In this document: positions 8,893-16,861 of the stretch, piece after piece | Layout of the letters: each line of letters opens with the position of its first letter | Numbering within the stretch: the stretch's first letter is position 1 | Assembly (NCBI RefSeq): GCF_002218195.1 | Contig: NZ_CP022336.1 | Location: 1-64,000 of the forward strand | Reading direction: 5' to 3' | Origin: Sphingorhabdus sp. SMR4y | Lineage (GTDB): Bacteria; Pseudomonadota; Alphaproteobacteria; Sphingomonadales; Sphingomonadaceae | Length of the DNA stretch: 64,000 nucleotides | Program-made: the position numbers and the translations under genes | The notes under the pieces: model-generated | Told to the model about the DNA's origin: nothing | Database searches by the model: none | The model's input: only the letters and a program-made list of their open reading frames with translations

Positions 8893-10932
8893 CTACAACC
8901 CCTCGCAGACATTTTGTTCGTTGGTGTCGAGGAACGGCGCGAAGGGGCAGTTCACATAGCGCAGCCGGACATTGGCATTGCCGAGATCAACAACGACATT
9001 GTCGGCGCGGATCGCCTTTGGGGCGTTGCCGATGGTGCCCAGTCGCTCGCCCGCATTGTGCAGGCCGAGGAAGCTCGCCATGTCATCCTGATCGATACCG
9101 TCACCGGAAACGCCGATACCGCCGACGAGCGTGTCCCCGCGATAGATCGGAACGCTACCCGGGAAAATCTGAATGCCGTTGGACAGACGGTTCTGTCCGC
9201 CGGTTCCGGCGATGGCCGGCAATTGAGTGCAGCGCTGGTCGGTGTCGGCGCTGGCGCCGTTCGACCGGACAAAGCCGACATGCTGGACAATATTGGGGAA
9301 TACCAGATCGAGTTGCAGGCCGACCGCGAACGGACTGAAGCGGGATGACTGGTCAATCGACAGCGGTCCGGGCGGGCGCCCGATTTCACCATCCGGGAAA
9401 TAGGGCCTAGACAGATTGCCGCCCGAACGGTCGGCGAAAGCCACGGTGCCGGTCAGGGCATTGGGATCACCGAGAAAATCGCGCACCCGCTGGACATGGG
9501 CAGGCACATTGGCAAAGGGCGCAAATACCGGAGTGGCGAGCAATTCCTGGCCGGCGACCGCGCTGGAGAAAAAGGCCGCAGTGCGCGCCTTTTGCAAGGA
9601 CACATCGGTGCCAAAAACCGGACCGTCCGGTGTGCGCACGATGCCCAGTATCTGGCCGCGGGTATCAACCACGCTGACGGTTGCCTGCATCCGGCTGTCC
9701 AGCGGCTGGCGGATCTGCGCCCTGGCGCGGCTGACCACGAGAAAGGCTTCTTCGAGTAGCGCGCGCACTTCGCCTGCGGTCAGCGGCGTAGCCACCGCCG
9801 CTGCATCGGTGCCGCCACGGATCGGGTAGCGGTTGGCGCCACTGCCGTCGGTCAGGACGAAGGCATCGCTGTTCTTGAATTCGGTCGTCTTCGAGGCCCG
9901 GATCCCGGACGCTTCCGTTCCATAAGCGGTGCCGGCGATGATCGTGCCGTCAGTATAGCCCGTGACGGCTATCAGCTGGCCGACCGCAGCCGTGTTTATC
10001 GCGGCAAAATTATTCTGCAGCGGCGACAGGTCGGAGACGACCATATCGCTGAAGCGCAAGGAGGTCCCGTCGACCGAAATCCGGTTGGCGGTAATTGATG
10101 CGGATGGTGCGAAGCCCTGGATGCCGGCGAGAGCAATGGCTTCCTCGTCATCATCGTCGATATCGAGAATATTGGGATCGAATCCATAGTCGCCATCGCC
10201 CATGACACCGATCCCGCCGACGACAACGCCGTCCTTGTAAAGCGGCATTCCGCCAGGATCGGCGGCGAGGCCGAGCGGCGACCGTTTCGGACCGATCAGC
10301 GCCCCGGTTCCGCCCATCGCGTTAAACCGTTGCGACAGGTCAGAGCAGGGCAGTTGGCTGAATTGCACCCCGAACAGCGGCCCGCTTTCAAGCCCTGCCG
10401 TGGTCGGCGCGGGCGGGAAATGTTCCTGGGCGATCTGGCTGGCGGTCCGCGAGGAAAAGGCGTTGCCGCTGCTCGACAGATAAGCGCCGGTTACCGCCTT
10501 GGCGATCGCCGCTGCCGCCGCCGGGACCTGCTGGCCCTGCAGGCCGACCAGATCGGCTGAACCGGCGAGACCGCCAATCTGCCGGTTGCTGATCGTGATT
10601 TCTGACGACCCGCCGTTCGAACCATTCATGTCGAACACGGCCAGCACATTGCCGACGCGGTCGACCACAGCAATCACCGAGGGCAGGTTGCGGGCCTGCG
10701 CTTCACCAACCGCCTGGGCAATGATCGTCTGCACATCGGTAACGGTCAGTGACCGCTGGGCCGGGGCTGTGAACAGGCCGCCGGTTCCGGTAGCAGGTGG
10801 AGTGGGAGCGGGTGTCGGAGACGGCGAAGGCGATGGCGTGCCGCCAAAATCATTGCTGCCACCACCACCGCCGCAGGACGTCAGGACCAGGGCTGCGGCG
10901 GAAAGGGCAGAGGTGAAGAAGGGTTTGCGCAT
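8893..10932 (-). CDS. Lipoprotein with two GlcG/HbpS-type (DUF336) domains
   Basis: The ATG at 10932 has AGGG 9 bases upstream, giving 679 residues. The N-terminus is a lipoprotein signal with lipobox LTSC (Cys about residue 20), then a Gly and Pro/Ser/Thr-rich tether (25-55). Two GlcG-like modules follow: one starts LTVTDVQTIIAQAV (about residue 62) and the second LTAGEVRALLEEAF (about residue 388). Each contains the VSVVD/IAVVDRVGNVLAV strand and ends with the GGIGVMGDGD / GGIGVSGDGID loop. Single-domain HbpS/GlcG proteins bind haem or Fe. A tethered double version inside a multihaem cytochrome operon suggests haem binding or handling at the cell surface or periplasmic face. This function is an inference. 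Confidence 0.8.
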   Translation of the reverse strand: MRKPFFTSALSAAALVLTSCGGGGGSNDFGGTPSPSPSPTPAPTPPATGTGGLFTAPAQRSLTVTDVQTIIAQAVGEAQARNLPSVIAVVDRVGNVLAVFDMNGSNGGSSEITISNRQIGGLAGSADLVGLQGQQVPAAAAAIAKAVTGAYLSSSGNAFSSRTASQIAQEHFPPAPTTAGLESGPLFGVQFSQLPCSDLSQRFNAMGGTGALIGPKRSPLGLAADPGGMPLYKDGVVVGGIGVMGDGDYGFDPNILDIDDDDEEAIALAGIQGFAPSASITANRISVDGTSLRFSDMVVSDLSPLQNNFAAINTAAVGQLIAVTGYTDGTIIAGTAYGTEASGIRASKTTEFKNSDAFVLTDGSGANRYPIRGGTDAAAVATPLTAGEVRALLEEAFLVVSRARAQIRQPLDSRMQATVSVVDTRGQILGIVRTPDGPVFGTDVSLQKARTAAFFSSAVAGQELLATPVFAPFANVPAHVQRVRDFLGDPNALTGTVAFADRSGGNLSRPYFPDGEIGRPPGPLSIDQSSRFSPFAVGLQLDLVFPNIVQHVGFVRSNGASADTDQRCTQLPAIAGTGGQNRLSNGIQIFPGSVPIYRGDTLVGGIGVSGDGIDQDDMASFLGLHNAGERLGTIGNAPKAIRADNVVVDLGNANVRLRYVNCPFAPFLDTNEQNVCEGL

Positions 10933-10943
10933 CACCAAATTCC

Positions 10944-12350
10944 CTATCTGAGCGACCGGATCGTGCGGACCGCGCTGCCCAGAGCCCGGCGGAATTTGAG
11001 CGGCTGGTAGCTGTTGGGCTCGGCGACCGCAGCATAAGCGACATTGATCTGCCCGCGCAGACTGGCGGCGGCGGATTCGCTGACCTGCCCCCCGTTGACC
11101 AGACCATTGAGCAAGGTGTCGATCGCCATGACCGCCTGAACGCTGCCTTCATAATCGGTGAAGCGGGGCGAGATCGCCTGGCCGGCAATGGTCTCCATGA
11201 TCCGGAACGTCTGATCGCGGCCAAAGCTGGCGCGGGAGAAACGGTCGGCGAGCTGCACCGCATATTGCCGCAGGCGGGCGGCCTCTTCCACCGCCGGACC
11301 GCGGCCCTGCGCCATGGCGGCGTGGAAGGCCCTGGACCGGCTGTCGAATTCTCCGGCAATGTCCGGCGCGGCGACCTTGATCGCGGCGCTGAGCATGATC
11401 ATATTTTCGTCATTATAGGGCGGCATGCCTTCCGGGATCGGGCGTCCGGGATTGTCGACCGAGGTCGGGCGGGCCGAAGCACTGTCATAGATCCGGCGGT
11501 GGCAGCTGTGGCAATCGTAGAAATAGAATTCGGGGAAGATGCCCTCGGTGGCGATTGCCGGTTTGGTGAACAGATTGAGCGACCGTTCGAGTGCCATTGC
11601 CTGGCCGACCGCCCAGAAGCGGACGCTGTTGGTCCGGCCCTTGCGGCGGATATAGTCGACATCTTCGTCATGATGCTGTTGCAGGGTGGAGAAGAGATCC
11701 ATCTCGAACGAGATGCGCGGGTGTCCGGCCGCCATGATCCGGTGATCGACAAACTGGCCTTTTTTGGCGCTGCCGAAATGGCAGTCGAGGCAGACACTGG
11801 CGCGCGCCTTGGGATTGTCCAGCGGTATCAGGCCCTGTGAGACATTGCGGGCGTGGCTGGCACCGACGGCATAATGGCTTGAGAGCCAGCCGGAGGAGGC
11901 GCCGTGACAGGATTCGCAACCGACCCCGTCATTGGTCTGGAAGCGCGGGCCCTTGCGTGCCGCGTCGGTGGTGTGGCAGCCGAGGCATTCCGAGGCGGAC
12001 GCCGCATCCTTGAGGCCAAGACGCTGGGCAATCGCTATGCTGCGGGGTTCGCGCAGGACACGGAAAGCGCGGCTGTGGGCGCCACCGGGAGTGGATTCTT
12101 CCTGCCAGCGCATGATTTCGTCCTGCCGGACGATTTCGCCGTCGGCTTCCTGCCGCCCGTGACAGGTCGAGCCGCCGCAGGTTGCTACGCCGAGATGGGT
12201 GCCGCGGGCCAGATCGCTGGCCGCTTCGACCGGTTCGGGACTGGCCATGGTCGAGACAAATAATGCCGCCGCGACCAGAGCCGAACAGAACAGGCCAGCG
12301 GCCAGAACGGACCAGCCAGGCATCCCCGAAATTTTTTCCCCCATGTGCAT
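10944..12350 (-). CDS. Pentahaem c-type cytochrome (cytochrome c554-like)
   Basis: The 468-residue product has a signal peptide or anchor (about residues 12-43, ending PVEAA). It contains one unusual CX4CH motif (Cys58-Cys63-His64) and four CxxCH motifs (Cys 122, 145, 187, 280). Several extra His residues (HDED, GHPR, SHYAVGASH) could serve as distal haem ligands. The last third has no haem motif and looks helical. It is the first gene of the four-gene minus-strand operon; the next gene starts 11 bases after its stop. The likely job is a periplasmic electron carrier that feeds or drains the outer-membrane partners encoded downstream. An alternative start at the second ATG (12344) would remove only two residues. 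Confidence 0.82.
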   Translation of the reverse strand: MHMGEKISGMPGWSVLAAGLFCSALVAAALFVSTMASPEPVEAASDLARGTHLGVATCGGSTCHGRQEADGEIVRQDEIMRWQEESTPGGAHSRAFRVLREPRSIAIAQRLGLKDAASASECLGCHTTDAARKGPRFQTNDGVGCESCHGASSGWLSSHYAVGASHARNVSQGLIPLDNPKARASVCLDCHFGSAKKGQFVDHRIMAAGHPRISFEMDLFSTLQQHHDEDVDYIRRKGRTNSVRFWAVGQAMALERSLNLFTKPAIATEGIFPEFYFYDCHSCHRRIYDSASARPTSVDNPGRPIPEGMPPYNDENMIMLSAAIKVAAPDIAGEFDSRSRAFHAAMAQGRGPAVEEAARLRQYAVQLADRFSRASFGRDQTFRIMETIAGQAISPRFTDYEGSVQAVMAIDTLLNGLVNGGQVSESAAASLRGQINVAYAAVAEPNSYQPLKFRRALGSAVRTIRSLR

Positions 12351-12560
12351 CGTTGGCCAATCCGGTTTTCAAACCGGCCCCTCGTTCAGCGCGACGCGAC
12401 CCTAGCCGTTTATCATAACGGTCCGATTACCTATCCGCCAAATGCTCCCTAATGCAAAGAAAAACGACCGATTTCTTCTATTTTCTAGGGCCTTGACAAG
12501 AGACTCGCGGTGCTCCCGAAGCTTGGTGTGGCACATTGGCAACGTTTGTCGACCGCTCTC

Positions 12561-14000
12561 CTAGCCCGGTTTGCGGCGGATCACCAGATTGCGGATTTCG
12601 GTCATGTCCTCGATCGCGAATCTGATGCCTTCGCGGCCCAGGCCACTGTCCTTGACCCCGCCATAAGGCATGTTGTCGACGCGATAGGAGGGCACGTCGT
12701 TGATCACGACGCCGCCGACATCAAGCCGGTCCCACGCATCCAGCGTCTTGAATATATCGCGGGTGAAAATGCCGGCCTGCAATCCGAACTTGCTGTCGTT
12801 GACCTCGTCCATGGCTGCGCCGAAATCGCTGAACCTGGAGAGCAGGGCGAGCGGACCGAATGCTTCCTCCCGATAGGCGTCGGCGCTGGTGTCGACATTT
12901 TCCAAGAGCGTCGCCTCCAGCATATTGCCTTTGCGGTTGCCGCCACAAAGCAGGGTCGCACCATCGGCAACGGCGGCTTCGATCCAGCCATGCAATCGGC
13001 TGGCCTCGCCTTCGGAAATCATCGGGCCGATGAACGTGTCGCGATCTTTCGGATCGCCCGAGACCAGCGTCCTGGTCTTGGCGACCAGCATGTCCCTGAA
13101 CCGGTCGTAGATTTTTTCGTGAATGATGATCCGCTGCACGCCGATGCAGCTCTGGCCCGACTGGTAGAAGGCGCCAAAGACAATCCGTTCGAGCGCGTCG
13201 TCAAGATCGGCGTCATGATCGACCACCACGGCGGCATTGCCGCCCAGTTCCAGTATCACCGGTTTCTTGCCGGCCTTGGCCTTCAGGTCCCAGCCGACTC
13301 CCGGCGATCCGGTAAAGGACAGCAGTTTGAGCCGCTCGTCGGTGGTGAACAGATCGGCGCCGTCCCGGCTCGCGGGCAAAATCGAGAAGGCGCCTTTTGG
13401 CAGATCGGTTTCTGCCAGTATCTCGCCCATGATGATCGCGCCCAGCGGTGTCTTGCTGGCCGGCTTCATCACGAACGGACAGCCCGCGGCGATCGCCGGA
13501 GCGACTTTATGGGCCGCGAGATTGAGCGGGAAATTGAACGGGGAGATGAAACTGCACGGCCCGATCGGCACGCGTTTCCACATGCCCATATAGCCCTTGG
13601 CGCGCGCCGAGATATCCAGCGGCTGCACCTCGCCATAGTTGCGGACGGATTCCTCTGCAGCGATGCGGAAGGTATCGATCAGACGGCCGACTTCGCCTTC
13701 CGCATCCTTGATCGGCTTGCCCGCTTCGACGCACAGGGAATAGGCGAGCTCGTCATAGCGTTCCTTGAACCGGTCGACGCAATGCTGCAGCACGTTCTGC
13801 CGCTCGTAACTGGCCATTGCGGCCATCGGTTCGGTAGCCGACACAGCCCCGGCAATCGCCTCATCGATGACGTCGGGTGTCGCCAAGGCGGTCCGGAAAG
13901 CCACTTCATTGGTATATTTGTCGGTGACTTCCAGGTCGGTATTGGGCTGTACCGCTTCATTGTTGAGATAGAGCGGATAGACGTCTTTCAATTTGGTCAT
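12561..14000 (-). CDS. NAD(P)-dependent aldehyde dehydrogenase
   Basis: The 479-residue product is an ALDH-superfamily enzyme. It shows the N-terminal nucleotide-binding region (SPFNFPLNLAAHKVAPA), the catalytic Glu motif LELGGNA, and the nucleophilic Cys in GQSCIGVQR. The ATG at 14000 (GAG 7 bases upstream) is preferred; a TTG at 14015 overlaps the stop of the ALS-like gene upstream. The close spacing implies translation coupling with that thiamine-diphosphate enzyme, so the pair may act on one pathway in which an aldehyde formed by the first enzyme is oxidised by the second. The family includes lactaldehyde, glyceraldehyde-3-phosphate (non-phosphorylating) and phosphonate-related dehydrogenases, and I cannot pick among them. 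Confidence 0.85.
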   Translation of the reverse strand: MTKLKDVYPLYLNNEAVQPNTDLEVTDKYTNEVAFRTALATPDVIDEAIAGAVSATEPMAAMASYERQNVLQHCVDRFKERYDELAYSLCVEAGKPIKDAEGEVGRLIDTFRIAAEESVRNYGEVQPLDISARAKGYMGMWKRVPIGPCSFISPFNFPLNLAAHKVAPAIAAGCPFVMKPASKTPLGAIIMGEILAETDLPKGAFSILPASRDGADLFTTDERLKLLSFTGSPGVGWDLKAKAGKKPVILELGGNAAVVVDHDADLDDALERIVFGAFYQSGQSCIGVQRIIIHEKIYDRFRDMLVAKTRTLVSGDPKDRDTFIGPMISEGEASRLHGWIEAAVADGATLLCGGNRKGNMLEATLLENVDTSADAYREEAFGPLALLSRFSDFGAAMDEVNDSKFGLQAGIFTRDIFKTLDAWDRLDVGGVVINDVPSYRVDNMPYGGVKDSGLGREGIRFAIEDMTEIRNLVIRRKPG

Positions 14001-14011
14001 AACTGTCTCGT

Positions 14012-15658
14012 TCAAACCTTCGCGCTGAGTTCCTTGATTTCGTGATTCAGGATGCGATCATTGTCCGAATAATCGACCGGGCAGTCGATCAGATGGACGC
14101 CCTCGGTAGAAAGGCAATGATCGATTGTTTCCTGCAGGTTCTTGGCGCTGCTGATCCGGTAGCCGTTGGCACCGTAAGATTCGGCATATTTGACGAAATC
14201 CGGATTGCCATAGGTCAGTCCCCAGTCTTCAAAGCCCATATTGGCCTGTTTCCACCGGATCATGCCGTAGCTGTTGTCGTTGAGCACCAGCACGGTGATG
14301 TTGAGCTTTAGCCGTACAGCGGTCTCCATTTCCTGGCTGTTCATCATGAAGCCGCCATCGCCGCAGATCGCCATGACCTTGCGGTCGGGATAGACCATCG
14401 CCGATGCCATGGCAGAAGGCAGGCCGGCGCCCATGGTCGCCAGCGCATTGTCGAGCAGCACGGTATTGGCCTGACGCGCCTTGTAATTGCGGGCGAACCA
14501 GATTTTATAGACGCCATTGTCGAGGCAGATGATGCCGTCGGCGGGCATCGCTTCGCGCACGACCTTGACCAGATGCGGCGGATAGATCGGGCAGCGCAGA
14601 TCATCATCCATAGAATCGGTATGCTCTTCCTCGGCCCGGCGCGCCTTGTACATGGCGTCGAAATTCCAGCTGCCGGAAGGGACAATATCTTCCTTCATCT
14701 GCCAGATCGCGTTGCCGATATCGCCGATTACCTCGATCTGCGGGAAATAGACCGGATCTACCTCGGCGCTGTTCATCGAGACGTGGATGACCTCGGTGCT
14801 GCCGGTCGCCATGAAGAAGGGCGGCTTTTCGATCACATCATGGCCGACGTTGATGATCAGGTCGGCGGACTCGATCGCGCGGTGGACGAAGTCGTTTGCC
14901 GAGAGCGCCGCGCAGCCCATGAATTCCTTGTGCGTTTCATCGACCACACCCTTGCCGAGCTGGGTGGTGACAAAGGGGATGCCGGTCTTTTCGATAAATT
15001 GCGTCAGCATGCGGCCGGTGGTGGTCCGGTTGGCGCCGCCGCCGACAACAATTATCGGGGATTTGGCATTTTCGATTTTCTTGGTCGCGGCGCGCACCGC
15101 TTTCGCTTCGGCAATCGGGCGCCGGGAAAGGCTGGGCGTGATCGGCGTGGAATCGGTTTCCTCGTCAGCAATATCTTCCGGGAACTCGATATGGGTGGCG
15201 CCGGGCTTCTCTTCCTCGGCCAGCCGGATCGCCTCGCGCACGCGGCTCGGAATATTGTCGGCCGATGCGAGCTGGTGGGTGAATTTGGTGATCGGTCCCA
15301 TCATGTCGACGACATCGAGGATCTGGAAACGGCCCTGTTTGGATTTCTTGATCGGCTTTTGCCCGGTGACCATCAGGATCGGCATGCCGCCCAGTTGGGC
15401 ATAGGCTGCTGCGGTCACCAGATTGGTCGCGCCGGGGCCGAGCGTCGCCATGCAGACACCGGTCTTGCCGGTGTGGCGGCCGTAGGTGGCGGCCATGAAA
15501 CCGGCACCCTGTTCGTGCCGGGTGAGGATGAGCTTGATTTTCTTGGAGCGCGAAAGGCTGTCGAGCATGTCGAGATTTTCTTCGCCGGGAACGCCGAACA
15601 GATATTCGACGCCTTCATTCTCGAGACATTCTACGAACAGATCGGATGCTTTGGTCAT
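14012..15658 (-). CDS. Acetolactate synthase large-subunit-like thiamine-diphosphate enzyme
   Basis: The ATG at 15658 with GAAGGACC upstream gives 548 residues; the open frame runs 23 codons further but those look non-coding. Motifs: catalytic Glu49 in RHEQGAGF, ATLGPGATNL (72-80), and the ThDP/Mg2+ motif GDGGF (433-437) followed by LNDNSYGMIRW. The length and the lack of an adjacent ilvN regulatory subunit fit the catabolic AlsS-like or related branch rather than the branched-chain biosynthetic IlvB/IlvN pair. The aldehyde dehydrogenase downstream starts at or just after its stop codon, and a D-2-hydroxyacid dehydrogenase lies 145 bases upstream on the same strand. The true substrate is therefore uncertain. 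Confidence 0.85.
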   Translation of the reverse strand: MTKASDLFVECLENEGVEYLFGVPGEENLDMLDSLSRSKKIKLILTRHEQGAGFMAATYGRHTGKTGVCMATLGPGATNLVTAAAYAQLGGMPILMVTGQKPIKKSKQGRFQILDVVDMMGPITKFTHQLASADNIPSRVREAIRLAEEEKPGATHIEFPEDIADEETDSTPITPSLSRRPIAEAKAVRAATKKIENAKSPIIVVGGGANRTTTGRMLTQFIEKTGIPFVTTQLGKGVVDETHKEFMGCAALSANDFVHRAIESADLIINVGHDVIEKPPFFMATGSTEVIHVSMNSAEVDPVYFPQIEVIGDIGNAIWQMKEDIVPSGSWNFDAMYKARRAEEEHTDSMDDDLRCPIYPPHLVKVVREAMPADGIICLDNGVYKIWFARNYKARQANTVLLDNALATMGAGLPSAMASAMVYPDRKVMAICGDGGFMMNSQEMETAVRLKLNITVLVLNDNSYGMIRWKQANMGFEDWGLTYGNPDFVKYAESYGANGYRISSAKNLQETIDHCLSTEGVHLIDCPVDYSDNDRILNHEIKELSAKV

Positions 15659-15803
15659 GTGGGTCCTTCCCTGGCCGCGACGACCAGTTGGTGTGCGAGT
15701 AATGGCAACGACCCCAATGACCCTCAATCCCCCTCAGAAATGAGACTCACTCTACCCCTATGTAACTGGATGGTAAGTCAAAAACACTGCGAAGTCACCC
15801 CCT

Positions 15804-16754
15804 TCAATATCCCCGGTCAAAGTCGGCAACGGCGATCATGTCCTCGCCGTTGCGGTAGCGTTTCAGATTCTCGACGAAGCGGGCCGCAGCGCGCTGGAAC
15901 ATGCGGGTTTGCGCGACACCGGACAAATGCATGGTGATGATGCAATTGGGCGCGTCCCACAGGGGATGGTCGGCGGGTAGCGGCTCCGGATCGGCAACAT
16001 CGAGCGCGGCGCCGCCGATCGCCTTGTCGTTGAGCGCGGCCAGCAGGGCGTCCTGGTCGACCAGCGAGCCGCGCGCGACATTGACCAGCCAGGCTGAGGA
16101 TTTCATCGCGGCAAATTCCTCGGCGCCGAACATATGCTTCGTGTCGCTCGTCGCCGGAGCGGATACAAACACCCAGTCGAACTCGCCGAGCCGTTCGCGC
16201 CAGTCGTCAAGGCCGATGACATGGGGCGCGCCGGTCGCGGTGCGCCGGACAGCGGTCACTTCGACGTCGAAGCCGGAAAGCTTTTTCGCGATCTGCTGGC
16301 CGATCCCGCCATAGCCGATGATCAGCACCTTGCTGTCTTCAATTTCCGTCGTTCCCGGCGGCGTTTCGAGCCAGTTGTGCTGGCGCTGGTTATCGACGAT
16401 GAGATCGCTGCGCTTGGCGGCGGCGAGCATCATCATCACCGCAAATTCCGCGATCGGGGCGCTGTTCAGGCCGGCGCCGTTGGTCAGGATCGTGCCCTGA
16501 GCCTTGAGCTGCTCGAGCGGGAAATGTTCGACGCCCGCATAGATGCTGTTGAGCCATTTGAGATTGGTCGCGGCGGAGATGATCTTGGCCATCTTGTCCT
16601 TGTCATACATGTCGAACCAGCCGATTTCGACCTGCGGCGCGATTTCCAGCGCTTCTTCGGTGCTGGTGAACCAGGTCACGTCGAGATCGCCACAATGCGG
16701 CTCGACCATCGGCCGGACGAGAGAGGCCATGGCGGCTTTGGGTTTTGTGGACAT
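15804..16754 (-). CDS. D-2-hydroxyacid dehydrogenase
   Basis: The product has 316 residues with the Rossmann motif GYGGIG (147-152), the substrate-binding Arg in NVARG (R228), Glu257 in DPEPLP and the catalytic His276 in MHLSG. These are the Arg-Glu-His triad of the family, which reduces 2-keto acids with NAD(P)H. The ATG at 16754 has AGGAG 10 bases upstream. The N-terminal half lacks the typical glyoxylate reductase signature, so the keto acid is not assigned. It lies on the same strand as the ALS/ALDH pair and may share its pathway. Confidence 0.85.
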   Translation of the reverse strand: MSTKPKAAMASLVRPMVEPHCGDLDVTWFTSTEEALEIAPQVEIGWFDMYDKDKMAKIISAATNLKWLNSIYAGVEHFPLEQLKAQGTILTNGAGLNSAPIAEFAVMMMLAAAKRSDLIVDNQRQHNWLETPPGTTEIEDSKVLIIGYGGIGQQIAKKLSGFDVEVTAVRRTATGAPHVIGLDDWRERLGEFDWVFVSAPATSDTKHMFGAEEFAAMKSSAWLVNVARGSLVDQDALLAALNDKAIGGAALDVADPEPLPADHPLWDAPNCIITMHLSGVAQTRMFQRAAARFVENLKRYRNGEDMIAVADFDRGY

Positions 16755-16861
16755 CGGGTCATTCTCCTAACTTTGCCGTCCCCGGTCGGACGGGAATCTG
16801 ACATTCTGTTCGTCTGTGATTTACCGGTCTTCCGCCGATGCAGAAGGAGCCGGAGCGGACT

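Noticed and set aside
12362-12377. Short hairpin CCGGTTT-TC-AAACCGG upstream of the cytochrome operon
   Set aside because: A 7-bp stem with a 2-base loop is sterically poor, and no further regulatory feature supports it.
12510-14045. 511-residue open frame on the plus strand, antisense to the aldehyde dehydrogenase
   Set aside because: It is the frame complement of a gene with full ALDH motifs; its own sequence has no recognisable domain and arises from high-GC codon bias.
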